From contig OU452219.1 in the NCBI GenBank assembly GCA_911728455.2, positions 16,954,397 through 17,018,396 of the forward strand: 64,000 nt of DNA, in the 5' to 3' direction. The position numbers and the translations under genes are program-made. The DNA comes from Marthasterias glacialis. Taxonomy: Eukaryota; Echinodermata; Asteroidea; Forcipulatida; Asteriidae. The notes under the pieces are model-generated. The model saw nothing but the letters and a program-made list of their open reading frames with translations, was not told the origin of the DNA and did not search any database. Position 1 is the first letter of the stretch, and each line of letters begins with the position of its first letter. This document shows positions 25,541-38,250 of the stretch, piece after piece.

Positions 25541-25739
25541 TTGTATATTTGGTTTGCGGTAACACCATGTGATTATATCTACTTTGCTATATACAGTAGA
25601 TTGTTCTGTGAGAACTTGTCTTGTTATTATTCTACTCCGCGGTAGTAGAATAATAGCAAGACAAGTTCTCACAGAACAATCTACTGTATATAGCAAAGTA
25701 TAATCACATGGTGTTACCGCAAACCAAATATACATTGAT
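25541..25739. repeat. Near-perfect palindrome, about 95-bp arms
   Basis: The left arm 25541-25636 and right arm from 25644 are reverse complements apart from a 4-bp indel (left 'tatctacttt' against right 'taxxxxcttt') and one or two substitutions. The loop is only about 7 bases (ccgcggt). The 14-bp sequence aatagtttcattgt occurs as a direct repeat on both sides (25531-25544 and 25769-25782). It is probably a hairpin-type MITE. It lies about 570 bases upstream of the TMX1 start codon. Confidence 0.9.
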
Positions 25740-25789
25740 ACCTCACCATGCAATGCCTCAAATCCTATAATAGTTTCATTGTTAAGATT

Positions 25790-26311
25790 AACATAGAAAC
25801 GTTCAAATTGTTAAAAAATAAAATAACTTAGGCAGAGCACGGGTGTGTCATCTCTGCGCCCCTTCTCAACAAAGTTTTAACTGCCCGAAAGTAGTGGATT
25901 TGTCTAAATAAAAAAGTTTGGGGAATTAAAAAGAGTACATTTTATTTCCGCGTACGGCGTACTCATGGATATTTATTTTCAGAAAGAAAACAGCATTTTC
26001 GTTCTTACAATCATGGCCTTGCTATTGATAAGATGGGGCTACGCCCTTTAAAAATTCACTGCCGCTTTACTGCATGGATTCTATAGTTGGGCCACGATTT
26101 TCCTTGTCCCTAGTCTGATAAGCGTCGGTAATATGAGGGGACGACTTGCTGCTACCCATAGTAACGAGGTTGATGCTGGGGGGCCTTGATCGACTGGGAA
26201 CCTGACGACATTTAACGTGTAAGTAAAACAAAATGTTATTGGGACCCTGTGATAAGTATTTTGCACATTGTACACGTCGACTTCTGCAACTCCGAAAAGT
26301 TTTCCGTCAAA
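25790..26311 (+). promoter_or_regulatory. Presumed TMX1 promoter and 5' UTR
   Basis: This is the gap between the palindrome and the TMX1 start codon. It is less AT-rich than the rest of the flank (for example 26085-26200), which is common for invertebrate promoters. I see no unambiguous TATA box. The transcription start is not determined. Confidence 0.35.
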
Positions 26312-29300
26312 ATGAAGATGGAAAGGGTAACTTTGTTGGCCTTTGCGGCCGTCTGTGTTATGTTTGCCGACGCAAAAGTGATAACAGTAACTGATGAAAA
26401 CTGGGGGACTATAATTGAGGGAGAATGGATGCTAAAATTGTAAGTTTTATTAAATAAAATTAAAACAAAATAATTTGTGTAACTGTGAAGTGTAACTAAG
26501 TCACAGTGACACTGTCAGGCTTAGACATGTTATTGTTAGACCCGTTAGACCCTGTAATTCACTGGGGCGCTGTATTCCTTTTTTGAAATTTTGACTTGGA
26601 CGGTCGTACTAGCGCCCCAGGGAGATATTTAAAGTGAATTTAACCCTATCCCTGCCAAGTACAATAAAATGCACTAAATGGTATAAGTTGTTGTAGTTTG
26701 TTGCATTCAGCAGTCATCTCTAATCCAATAAATATTATTGCACTGTGCCACAGTGCTGCCAACAGCAAGGTTCCACTTGCATTGGCCTTGACATGTCTAT
26801 GTGCAGACTTCAATGCATATTGGTGCATTTAGTGGAGTAAATGCCCAATGCTAAGGCTGGCTCTGCTTACCAAAAGATTTTACGCTTACTGCGCCCTGCA
26901 AAGCGTGTCCTTCTATCGGTCATGGCAGGGTGTAAGCACAGAACTCCACAATAAGCAGCCCCATGAAATTGGGCCCAGGAGGAGAGGAAACTGCATAGCT
27001 AGCTGAAGTGGCAGTTTTCAGTTTTTTTTTCTATTTCATACAATAACAACATAACAATCACCTCCCTGATATAACCTATAAACTAGAGGTTGAAATCCTC
27101 TTGCTCTGCCAAAAATCAATGATGCATTACACTATTACACGGTTACACCTTTAGTCTAACATAATTTTTAAAGCAACATTTTGTATCAACCAATCCAAAT
27201 TGAATAGTTAGTGTGTGATTCATCGATTAATTACTCACTATGTGTTGTTACACAGCTATGCCCCATGGTGTCCAGCTTGCAAGGCCATAGCTCCAGTGTG
27301 GACAAGCTTCTCAGCTGAGAGTAGAAACCTCAAGATCCAAGTGGGTGAGGTGGATGTGAGCTCTTCACCGGGACTCAGTGGCCGATTCATGGTCACCTCA
27401 TTGCCCACCTTTTATCAGTGAGTACATTAAACAGTCTAACTGGGATTTTATAGTATACAAATATAAGGACAAATTGGAGCTTGTTGGGAACACAAGTAAC
27501 CTACATGTATGATTATGTTTGTTCTGTTTCTGTTAGCCTAGAAATCTATTTCTTGTCCTAGTCTTTAACCAGTTGGCGCTGGATGACCTGTTTACACGCA
27601 ATTCCCCCCCCCCCCGTCTGGAAACAGAAGCCATGTAAAGATGCCATTACGTAAATTCGGAACACTGGAGCAAAGGTCGCCCGGTCATTTCACTGCGGAG
27701 CGTGCACAGACCACACACACGACGTCTAATGATTCATTTTGTTCACACGAGGACAAAAAAGGTCTTGAATATGTTGGCATGTTGTGGCTATTGAGAGGAG
27801 GTTTTTGTGTAAGAAGAGGATTACGAGGCATCGAGAGGGCTTCCACCATTGTTTATTCATTGTATTTTGGCTCAATGAAGGTAAATCAGAGTGAGCCGGC
27901 AATCGAAGCATGGTTCCGTGTCTATAGTACCACTCCTATGCCGTAGGTAACAGCCAATGTTTTGCACTTCACGCTGTGTGAATGTGACATTTCCTTGGTC
28001 GAAAAACAAACTGGACGATCCAATAAAGAGAATCTTTGTTGTCTTGGCATTGTCAAGTCAAGGTTTCTTTGTGGTGGGTGTACCCTCAAAAAAAAAAGAT
28101 TCCAGCTACTCTGCCAAAAGACTCCCGCAAGGGGGACGGGACAACAACAAATTAATCCTGGCTGCAACTGGTTAACCCTAAGGCATCAAAAGTCCACCTC
28201 CGTCATAGTATTGCTTGTATTTGATACTGCATCCCAAAACAACCCGCTTAATGCATTCAGATGTTTGCTTACATAAGAGGTAATGTTTTTGTGTAGATTT
28301 AGGACAGCGCTTGACCAGAATACAGCGTCAAAGAATCTAGTTAGAGAAATGTAGCCCCAGGGGCCATATTTGAGAGCCCTTCATCAAAGCTCAAGCTCAT
28401 TTTGGCATTTACTTGCTCTTGAAAGCAAACAATTATCAAGTCTATTTGTGTTTCCTGCAGTGTTCGCAATGGTGAGTTTAGAGTTTACACCGGATCCCGT
28501 GGTGTGGATGACTTTGTGAGTTACATTGAGGATGAGAGATACACTGAGCTTGAACCAGTGTCCTCCTGGAAGGCACCAAACTCCATTTTGTAAGTCTTCA
28601 GTTGAAACAATCACTGTTTCATGTACCATAACACCAACATTTCGAGATTTTCTTCTTTTAGTTTTTAATAGTAATAGTAATATAGACTTATATGGCGAAC
28701 TTATCCGGAAACCCAGTCAAGGCCCCTACACAAAACAAGAAGTTTGAATAAAAAATTCAAGATCAAGTTTAAAATTGTACTGACTAGCGAAGCAAATGGG
28801 ATTTCAGTTCCTTCTTGAAGATGTTCAAAGATGTGGTTTGACGTACATGTAGTGAGGCAGGGAGTTTGTTCCAAATGGAAAGTGCAGCCTTGACAAAGGC
28901 GCAGTATTAGTATTCAGTGTACACACAAAGTTGTCAGTCCAAATATTTTGCTAATGCAAAATTGCTGCACAAAGAAAATCGTTTCATGTGCCGTACTTTT
29001 TCAAAATGGGCTCACTGGGTGTCTTGTTGAGCTGTATAAATGAGTACAAGTATATGAATATTCAAAGTGTTTGTTGGAATCACACACAAAAAATAATAAT
29101 TTGTCTCTAATTACAGGATGTCTCTTGTGTCACTCATCTTTAAATTGTCCATGCAAGTCAGGGTGAGTTAATCTTTACTTCTGGTAACTAAACATAGGCC
29201 TGATACTTCACGGAGGCACTTGCCTCCGTTACCCCTGGTCATTGCCTTGGTGCCCTTGAAATTTTCCAATAGAAGTTTACAATTTCTTCATAGAGGTGCC

Positions 29301-31609
29301 TGTATCAAGAAGAAAATGCCTTGGTGCCCTTGCCCTTTCAAGAACAAAGCAATCAGGCCTGTAATCATGTAGGAATTTCTTTTAAAAATATTACATTAAC
29401 ATTATTTTCAGCGAAGTGTTTTGATGTGTTAAATATTTTTTGTTAGTGAAAAATTATTTGTTTATTTATCCCTATTACCTTGCTAAGTGGCCAGGCAATA
29501 TTTAACCCTAACTCCGTTGAGCGATTTACTAGGATCCGTACTCACTCTAACAAAATATAACACCATATGGCAACTCATCATCCAGACTATTGGACTTTGA
29601 TTATGGTGGTATACCTGATCCCATGTAAAGCATGATCAGTTTATTACTGTATTCCTCAATCCAACACCATTCAGTAACTCAACACCCAAACTGTTGGACT
29701 TTGATTATGGTGGTATGCCTAATCCCATGTAAAGCATAATCAGTTTATTACTGTATTCCTCAATCCAACACCATTCAGTAACTCAACACCCAAACTGTTG
29801 GACTTTGGTTATGGTTGTGTGCCTGATCCCATTAAATCAATCCAAAATGGTTTCTTTTTTTCTTTTTTTTCCCTTTGAATTTGCAGAATTTTCATTTGAC
29901 AATGACGACAGACTATGGTTTCCCTGCATGGAGCGTGTATGTTTTCTTTGCCGTCTGCACAGTGATGATGGGTCTAACTCTTGGAATGGTAAGAGAGGCA
30001 AGCAGTCGGTTTGATATGACACCCAAGTAGATCCTTGTCTTTTGATTGGAGGATTGTTGGTCACACAGCATTCAATATTCAAACCATTACATGGCCTGCG
30101 TCATTAAGCGTGCATTTTGGTACTATTCAGTGTGCCTTTTGGTCCCATCCCTTTTTACTATTGCACGCTGGACCACACCACGCACGTGCATGCGTTACAC
30201 ACAGCAGTACAAAATGCCCTCGTAGTGGATGCCAGAATACAGTCTCATACATTTTTGGTGATTTCTTTCTTCAAATTACAAAGATCCACTTGGATGTTAT
30301 ATAAAACAAAAATAAAGAATGTTTTGCATTTGTGCAGTGGTGAGACTATTTTCACAAGTTGAAAGATAGAACGTTCCATTCAACAAGGCGAATTGTAAAA
30401 GGAAAAACACTGTTGAACCGACTGCACATTGATATCTGACTGACTGGGACACTTCTAATAATGGACGTGTGCTTCAGAGCTACACTTGTAGAGCATCTTT
30501 GACATTATAATTGAAATTATGATTAACATCTTTCATGTGAAACAGTTATGAGATGTCGGCTTTGCATATTAACAACCATGGGTAATTAAAAGTTTGTTCG
30601 ATGTTCAATGTTCACAATGTTCACAATATGTACACCCTTGTTGAACTAATTGTTGTCATCAACATGGTTTCAAGACTGACCTTCCCTCATCAGGCTGAAC
30701 TATTCCTTGGGCATCAAAAAGAACACCCAGATTTCAACAAGATGGAACGATTTCAGAGAAAGGAACCCCATCATGTTTATTGAATCGGGGGAATGATTCA
30801 CTGAAAATGAGGATCTCTCTTGATGGACACCCTTGGCTGTGGCTATTAAACTCATCTTGACCATGAAAGCAGTCACTGAGCAGAGCCATAGCTCAAGTTG
30901 GCCAAACCTCTTAAACAAAATTTAAGAAAAGTACCTTCTCATTATTTCTATCGATATATATGATCAAAGAGCCTCATCATGCTGCCAACATCCCAGACAC
31001 CATCCCTATCTGCAAAGAGCAATCGTGACTACCAAGTCCAATCCTCCTAGAGACCAGGTTTGCTAAGCTCAGGAAAACCTTGCTTAGTAGCAGAAATAGA
31101 TTACCGGCCATGTCATAAAGTGTTCATAATTGCGACCGGGGCCCCTCTTGATTTTTGCTAAGCAAAGAATTTTGCTAAGCCTTGTTTTCTGCTTAACAGC
31201 TTTAAGAAATAGGGCCCGACTATTTGTTTTCCCCTTCCAGCCTCAGTTTGGAATGGGATTTCAATGGGAGAACAACATGGCTGCAGTATGACTCTTATAG
31301 GAATATAACTTCCAGTTTCACATTCATGGTTTGTGTATATTATCACTTCTCTCATGCCAGGTCTTTGTCTTCATCACTGATTGCCTTTGCCCAACGAGGC
31401 ATCCAACAAGACCTCTAGAAACAAGGAGCGATGAACCAGAGGCTGCCCCCAAGACAAAGGAGGAGGAAGAGGAAGAGGAGGAGGAGGAGGAGGAAGGGAA
31501 AGCAGGGGAGGAGCCTACACCTCCTGCAGATGCTGGAGCGGATGAAGGAGGCGATACCTCTCTCAGAAAACGGAAAACAGACGCGGAATCCTCCGAGGTG
31601 AAGGACTGA
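26312..31609 (+). CDS. TMX1: Thioredoxin-related transmembrane protein 1 (six exons)
   Basis: Exons 26312-26439, 27256-27417, 28461-28589, 29117-29162, 29887-29988 and 31361-31609 join in frame to a 271-residue protein. All introns are GT-AG, and human TMX1 is of similar size. Order: signal peptide (about 1-22), thioredoxin domain with active site WCPAC at 47-51 (CPAC is the form found in vertebrate TMX1), a conserved SLPTFYH segment near 91-97, an EPVSSW segment before the membrane helix, one transmembrane helix (about 167-194), a DCLC cytosolic motif at 196-199, and an acidic tail with 12 consecutive Glu. The family is a type I ER membrane protein that exchanges disulfides on client proteins, with the thioredoxin domain in the lumen. 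The two DCLC cysteines match sites palmitoylated in the mammalian protein. The start is the first ATG after a stop-rich leader and gives the signal peptide directly. Confidence 0.95.
27600..28190 (+). repeat. Interspersed repeat family A, longest copy, in TMX1 intron 2
   Basis: Near full-length mate of 1-565 in opposite orientation. Begins after a run of C (27604-27616) and ends in a block with 'gggggacggg', then 'ctggctgcaactggtt'. No coding capacity. It lies in the transcribed strand of TMX1. Confidence 0.75.
29570..29832 (+). repeat. 111-bp tandem repeat, about 2.4 units, TMX1 intron 4
   Basis: 'ttggactttgattatggtggtat', or a close variant, recurs near 29590, 29693 and 29799. Two almost identical units between them contain 'gtttattactgtattcctc'. 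The array ends about 55 bases before the acceptor of the membrane-helix exon. Confidence 0.9.
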
Positions 31610-32402
31610 ACTTGAATTGATTTGTAACTCAGCGTTGTGGATCTCCTCTGAACAATTTTTCAGCCTATCAGTGACAAATTAATGCCATTTTGGATTAACT
31701 GTGACTATGGCCTGGTGACTGGTGTTAGATTTTCGATGGTGCAGTGCAATAGCCACATTATCAGTTTGTCTCTGGATTGTGTTCACGATGTTGATCCATT
31801 TTTCATAGCGGATGAACCTTTTTAGTACCCAGCCGTTTGCCTTGAATCTTCAGTGAGGGTAAAAAGGGAACTTTTCTATCATGACTAACTTACTGATTCC
31901 TCATGGTTTTGCTCATAGTAAAAATCAAAGGAATGTCGTTGCTTCAATTCAATGTGATTGAAAAAATCCAAGTGCTTGAAATTAAAGGTGAAGTAATTGT
32001 ACAAATTGATATTTTCTGATAATTTTCTGTTAATGTGCTGCAATTTTTTGAAGAAAAAAACACCTCACTGTTTTTAAGGTCAACATTGTTTTTTACATGT
32101 ACTTGCCAAGATAACGCTATGTTAACCAATCTCATCTAGTTTTTCTATCTCTACATAGTCCCATTATTCACTCTAAAGTGATAGACTTTTCTTTTGCAGC
32201 GTCACATCTGTTTTTTTTTTCAACTGCTGCTCGGCAAACAGCAATCAGTGCATTTCACCCAAAGACAAGTAATTGCTGCATTTAAAATATTTACACTACA
32301 ACAATTCTTATTTTATACATTTCTCCTCGAAACGAGCAGACCACACTGTTCAGAATGTTGAGACTTTGCTATATCTCAACTCTGGATCTTCTCATAATAG
32401 TC

Positions 32403-32408
32403 AATAAA
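32403..32408 (+). terminator. Candidate TMX1 polyadenylation signal
   Basis: AATAAA about 795 bases after the TMX1 stop. Other AT-rich hexamers exist nearby, so this is only the best-looking candidate. Confidence 0.3.
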
Positions 32409-32409
32409 T

Positions 32410-32780
32410 AATCAATGAATTAACCAACTGGGCACAATTTCGTTGAGCTGCTTAAGCAGACAGTAGTGCTTGACACTTTTTTGCTAAGCAAAAAAAAAGA
32501 AGCAAGAAAACAGCCGCAAATGGTATATATAACATGGTACTTTGGCTGGTAACCTTTTTTTCTGCACAATTGTTTTTGTGCTTTGCTAATTTGTGTGCTT
32601 GGGCAGCTCTTTGAAATTGGACTCGGCTGTCTGTGTGATTACAATCCATCGTAAAACTGAAGGTATAAAACTTGATGGTATAAAACCTTCCATTGGTTTC
32701 TTACAAAGCTGGTTGATTTTATTAACGTTGTGGTCGACAACCACATAACAGATGTTTGCATTTGCATGGGGTATAACCAC
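32410..32780. other. No gene seen; repeat-like
   Basis: Contains 'gctgcttaagcag' and 'tttttgctaagcaaaa' segments similar to those at 31140-31215. These match the interior of the 'gggcccaatttcatg' inverted-repeat family. Confidence 0.4.
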
Positions 32781-32789
32781 TAGGAATAA

Positions 32790-33190
32790 TAACTAGTTTT
32801 TTATATAGCGCTTTATCTATGGGCAATCAAAGCACTTATTTCTTCTTTTTAAGATAGCTTTTGAAGTTTTTGAATGATAAGACCCATTTCTATAGCACCT
32901 TATAAAGGTTTACATGGTGCTACAACAAATTCAGCAGCCACTGCCAGAAACACCAGGGCAAACCCCTTCTCTTAGCAATAAGTGTAACTGGGTTCTTTTA
33001 CGTGCATTACACAATGCACAGAACCTTTGGTTTTACGTCCCATCCAAAAGATGAAGCAATAATGGTTAACTTTCAGTGTCTTGCTTGAGGACACAAGTGT
33101 CAAGACCGGGACTCGAACCCACACTCTTCTGATCAGAAACACCAGAGCTTGGGTCCAGTGTGCTGGACCGCTTGGCCACAACACACCACT
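32790..33190 (-). mobile_element. tRNA-headed SINE, full-length-looking copy
   Basis: On the minus strand it begins with a class II tRNA-like head. The A box is 'gtggccaagcggtcc', and the B box 'gggttcgagtcccgg' comes after a long arm. Then follow 'cttgacacttgtgtcc', a body containing 'cccagttacacttatt' and 'ggggtttgccctggtg', and a 3' end with 'tagataaagcgctatata'. The same head is at 45660-45745 and the same body at 40140-40390. Confidence 0.8.
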
Positions 33191-34090
33191 ATGCAGCCTT
33201 TCTATGTTATTTTTTAGCAATAATTATGAGACGATTATTAGTTTGGGGGTAATAACTACTATCTATAAACAAGAGGGAAACGGTTCTTTGTTATGCCTCA
33301 TTAAACTTGCTTGATTGATTGCCAGATATATTATGAAAATTATGTTAAATTTTTAAAGGTGTTTCAAGTTTTCATTTTCGTAGAAGTTGTTGATGAATAT
33401 TTCCACAGTGTCTTTTTATTCACTAGCTTGGACTTTCGTATTCAGTGGATTCCAAAACATTCATCACATTTTGACAGGATAAGAAATAGTCTAAGATTTT
33501 TTCACTACATGTACATGTATTCCTTTTGTCATTTTTCTATACTTTTGCACGCCATTTGATTCAGCGATGAATTTAGAATCACCTAAATTAAAGGGGCACG
33601 TTGTCTTCTGATTGGGCACTCTTGGGCTATAAAAAGCGTCTACACATGTATTATGAAATGAATATGGTTGGGTGGATATTTTTAAAGGATAATTGAGAGC
33701 AATTGGAAACAGTAACATTTTAAGAGATTTGAAGGCAATGTGTCCCTTAAAAAAAAAAAATGGAATCCAAAGGTACAACATTGTTAAATATTTTAAGTTA
33801 AATTAAAGTTCATCTTGAAGACTCGTTTCATCTCTTGCAAACAAAGCAAGTAAACAGTTGATTTGCCACTTCAGTTTGGTGATGTCTTTTATTATAATAA
33901 CACCAGCTGAAAGGGCTGTGTATTTTTGTAAATCAGTGATGTACCTTCATAACTATTTCCTAAGAAAAATAGAGTAGCGTATTAAAAATACGAGGATAGA
34001 GTTATCACTACTGCAATGACATTTTTTGAATGACTGAAGCTTTTCCTTACCAATAACACATGTTACTGTACATGTATAAAATATACACAC
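33191..34090. other. No gene seen
   Basis: AT-rich intergenic DNA without recognised exons or ordered repeats. Confidence 0.4.
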
Positions 34091-34164
34091 CAGTGTTGTA
34101 GGTCTCCCCCCCTCGGCCATTGAGGACTTGGTCTCGGACTTTGTGGTCTTGACTACAACACTGG
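34091..34164. mobile_element. Small inverted-repeat element (ccagtgttgtag ends)
   Basis: 'accagtgttgtaggtct' is mirrored by 'gacta-caacactggt' 74 bases later. The interior 'ggtctcggactttgtggtcttgac' resembles the repeat at 37380-37500. Probably a deletion derivative of a larger DNA element. Confidence 0.55.
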
Positions 34165-34279
34165 TACACACATTGCCACAGTGGTACACGTTGCAAATCG
34201 GACTTAACTAAAAGTTCTAGCCATATTTGTCATATGTTCTGTAAAACTCAGATGATTCATAACACCTGTGGGTTCCACT

Positions 34280-34512
34280 CAAAGATTACAGAGCGCCAAA
34301 GGCGCAAGATGGGTTACTTGAGCTGTGTCTATTGTTGGACAGGCAGCTATTGCCGCAAGCAAATGTTTTGTTATATCAGTGACAGCAATGGTCACCGTCT
34401 GCACTGATCTATTGTTGCATCAAAAGAGTTACTGCTGAAATGGCGTCCAGTGCACATTTCACATTTCAGCTGACGTTACCCATCTTGTGCCTTCGGCACT
34501 CTATAATCTTTG
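34280..34512. mobile_element. MITE with 38-bp TIRs and 8-bp target duplication
   Basis: The left end 'caaagattacagagcgcc' and right end (reverse complement 'caaagattatagagtgcc') match over about 38 bases with around five differences. Flanks are gttccact (34272-34279) and gttccagt (34513-34520), an 8-bp duplication with one mismatch, as left by hAT-type transposases. No internal coding sequence. Confidence 0.8.
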
Positions 34513-34520
34513 GTTCCAGT

Positions 34521-36920
34521 ACAGGTGACCTTATACTATACGCGCCATTAACAAATACTGTAACCATTAATGGAATAGTTTCTGTAGTGCATTAACACTT
34601 CTATAATATCTTGGATTTTGGAAGGCTTAGCATCCTAAAAGCATTGCTGCTGTCCACCCGAGGGGTTGGGTATGCTATTAGCCCTTCCCATGAAATATGC
34701 CAATAACATTCATGCATGTGTACGGACACTATTTATGGACAATTGCCCTAGAGTTGTGCACTAGGCAGACACATAAACGCATATGCATCACGCAAACATC
34801 AGCCCCATACAGAGACACGCAATGTTCCTCATTTTGCCAACCAGTAGTGTTAGTGCAACTTACACATTTCATCTAAAGGGCATATTGTTACATGTGTGTG
34901 AGCTGCGAGGGAGTTTGTGAAATCTACAGTGACCTTATATGTTAACGTACAAATCTGAAGTAAAGTATGTTTGATGAGTTTGTGAAACTTCAAATAAATC
35001 AGTTCTCCACAACTTACACATGAAAAAGAACAACACAGGAGACAGCACTATTGCCCTTACAAAAGTGTCTTTATTTCTCTTACATATCCTTTAAGCCGAA
35101 TGACTACACCCAGATCATAAGTCTTCTGAATCTACATTATATCTTGGAGAAACTGTCGACACTCATTAGAAACTCATCAGAGAATTACGAGCAAGAGTGT
35201 TCGTCCGTGTATGTAGGCCTATGTTGATTCAATCCTAACATGTTCATAATATACACATACCATTCGGACGCTGATTAGTTTCAATGGGCTTGAATCTACA
35301 AATACTCCTATTAGCCCTGAAATTGGCCCTGTCTGAGGTTAACGCTCTATTGATGACGTCCAAGCACTTTCAGTTGGCAATCATGACATAATAAACAGAT
35401 TACATAAATATTTAGAACCCATTATATCATAATAACGTTCCTTTGGTTCATTTAGTATGAATGAGACTTGGATTTGGTCCTTGTTTACCTTGCATCAAGT
35501 GTGCAGATTTTGCGGATACAAAATTAGTGAGGTAATATTCAGGCATTCATCTCCCCAGCCCTAGTGACATTTATGTTTGAATACATGTTTACAATACTAT
35601 GAATTGTTTACAAAATTATCTAATTACAACTACTAAACCTCTAAGATATTTCAGGTACATGATCGAAAGAATTTGTTACTGGCAGTGATCTTTAAAAATA
35701 CATAGACTATAAAAATTCAACAAGACACCAATTAAAGGAGTTAATAACCGGAATATGGTTAATACATGACTGTGATTTTTGTCAACTTTCCATGAGTTCT
35801 ATAAATATAATGCATATTCATGTTACCTGATGATTATTCACGACGTGGACAGATTGCTTACTAAAACAATAACTATTAGTAACCAAGTGACAATAGACAG
35901 TGTAAGCCTGTCGTGTAGTCAAACATTTTTGGAAACCTCTAGATCCCACCGTACATTGCTTCAGCCCTAACAATCCCATCCCATCAAATCCAACTGCACG
36001 TTTTGTTTGATGCTGTTGGACTCGGGACTGCACTAGTAAACTGATGATGCTTTATGAGATTAGGCACACCAGCATATATCAAACAGTCTGGATGATGAGT
36101 TACTATATGGTGTTGGATTTTGTTATACGTGTGAAGGAAAACATTTTGCGCAATTTAACGTTGAAATACATGCCACACTTGCACAGTCTCGCCAGAGCTC
36201 AGTGTATTTATCCACACTGTATGTTACTGGAGAGAATCTGTAATTGGTCCGTGAATTCCCTGGTACAGTCAAACGATACTTTTAAAAAAGGTAATAGCCA
36301 ACTGACCTCGTTAAAGAAGGTACAAGCTAGTTACACGCACTGGTGAACATTGGAGTCATGTTCGTTAGGCACTTGTGCAGTCATCGAAATTCACGAATGA
36401 ACTAAACATTTCATGTACTAAAAATGTACAGACCCATACATTTGAAATGTGACGTCATTGGAGGTTTTTGTATTTTTTGGAGAAAATTCACACTGGATGG
36501 GAATCGAACACAATGGCATTTTACACTACTTTAACCTGAGGTAAGAGACTTGTAAATTTGTTCCCACTTTTATAAGGATTCTATATTGGGAAAATGAGTG
36601 CATCACAAAATGGAATTCCGCCTTGGAGCCCCACTGTAAGAGCTCTGTCCATTCAATTGTTAAAACATATACCTGAATATTAAGCTTTGAAGACAGTAAA
36701 GCCGTCTCCTCTTACTACACCATGAAGTGACTACGTTTCCCTGCAGCATTTCAGTGCATCACATCAAGGAATGTAAATGGTTAACACTCCTTCTATTACA
36801 ATACAAGTATACACATAAAGAAATGTGAATTTTACACTTTACAGTAGAAGGTAGTGGATATAAATTTTACTCATGTGTTCCTGAAAAACTGTCTTTCCTT
36901 ACGCTGTCCTTATCGTGTGA
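34521..36920. other. No gene seen
   Basis: Intergenic. Open frames of 60-100 codons exist at 35779-36346 but show no domain, no splice pairing and no family resemblance. Confidence 0.4.
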
Positions 36921-36921
36921 C

Positions 36922-37058
36922 CTGGGCCAAATTTCATGGCACTGCTAACTGCGGAATTCTGCGCTTACACCTTGCCACTGCCCACAGGAGTACGTGCTTT
37001 ACAGGGCAACGTAAATGCACATTTTATTGGTAACCAGCGGCATGAAATTGGGCCCTGG
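36922..37058. mobile_element. 'gggccc-aatttcatg' inverted-repeat element
   Basis: 'tgggccaaatttcatg' on the left is mirrored by 'catgaaattgggccc' on the right, 137 bases in total. Related half-copies occur at 26850-26978 (ending 'catgaaattgggccc'), near 24750 and at 31130-31215. Small DNA-transposon derivative. Confidence 0.7.
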
Positions 37059-37329
37059 TCTCGTGTTGCAGTCAATACCAAGATGTCTGAGATGTAGACA
37101 GTGACCTGGAGGTCCCAAGAATTAGACCAAGTCACAAATGTCGGGACTTAGTTTCTAAATACAAAATTAACACATAATTTGTGTTCTGGGGGTCAAATAT
37201 CAACAGTTGTCTACCATCAAGCACTTATTTATCCTGTTGATATCAAAAATATATTTGGAATGAACTTCATTTGAGAGGTGCGGTGGTAACTTTATGGATA
37301 CTAGTGGACTGACTAAATGCAGCTTTAGA

Positions 37330-37510
37330 TAGATCTGAGACCTTGAAAAACTAGTCTTGAGATCTACATCACTGAATCCTAGTGTTGGAGTCAAGACCTC
37401 AAAAGTCCAAGACTTGAGACCGAGACCAAGATCTCCATCTTCCGAGACGGAGGAGACCGAGACCTTACAGTCTAAGACCGAGACCTTGGTCGAGACGCCC
37501 CAACTATGAA
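37330..37510 (-). repeat. 'ggtctcggtctc' repeat
   Basis: On the minus strand it is full of 'ggtctcggtc' and 'aagtcttggactttt' words that recur in shortened form at 34120-34155. The 115-codon open frame here is a product of this repeat. Confidence 0.5.
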
Positions 37511-38114
37511 ATACAAAATCGGGTGTATTAAGTTCGTTCATCAGCATAATTCATTCTCTATTTTTGTGACAATTTGCAGTTCAGCAGTCGTTAAGTTCAA
37601 TGTAAAACACCTTATCGTTTTCATGAAATATGAACCACCACCAGTTGTGAAAAGCCATATTTTACAAATCAGACATCAAGTTCAGAGTTGTGTATTTGTT
37701 TCTAAATTATTTCTGAATAATTACTATGCATGAATTGTACATTTTAATTGCCAGAAACAGTTGACACACATGTATGTTTCAAATTCTTTTATGGTCATAA
37801 CTCTACAGTAGTTGAAATGAATAAAAAGGTTAACTAAACAGATGGTAACAGACTGAGGAAATAATTGTTAAACAATGTCGATATACATTTCCTGCTTATA
37901 CTACCATGATTATACATATAATGTAAATACTGACAGAAAAGACCCCAATATAATGTAGTGTGAACTCACATTCTTTCTCCTCACAATTTGATTGCATTTT
38001 AAGAATGTTTTAGAATGTATACATACATGTACTGCAGAGATATTAATAATTAAGCAATTACAAACACACTTTCTCTAAACAGTTCAAATTTTGCACATGA
38101 TTGGGGGAAAAACC

Positions 38115-38250
38115 CTCTTCTAACATTTACTGCACTCAACAAAAACAAAAACAAAAACAAAACGAGTATAACTGCTTAGTTCTTCTAACATTTACTGGAC
38201 TCAACAAAAACAAAAACAAAAACAAAACAAGTATAATTGCTTAGTTTTGA
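38115..38250. repeat. Two-unit tandem repeat with (caaaaa)n core
   Basis: 'ttctaacatttactg(c/g)actcaac', then several 'aaaaac' units, then 'gtataa(c/t)tgcttagtt', occurs twice with a period of about 66 bases. Confidence 0.85.

Noticed and set aside
37200..37547. 115-codon minus-strand frame
   Set aside because: Lies in the 'ggtctcggtctc' repeat.
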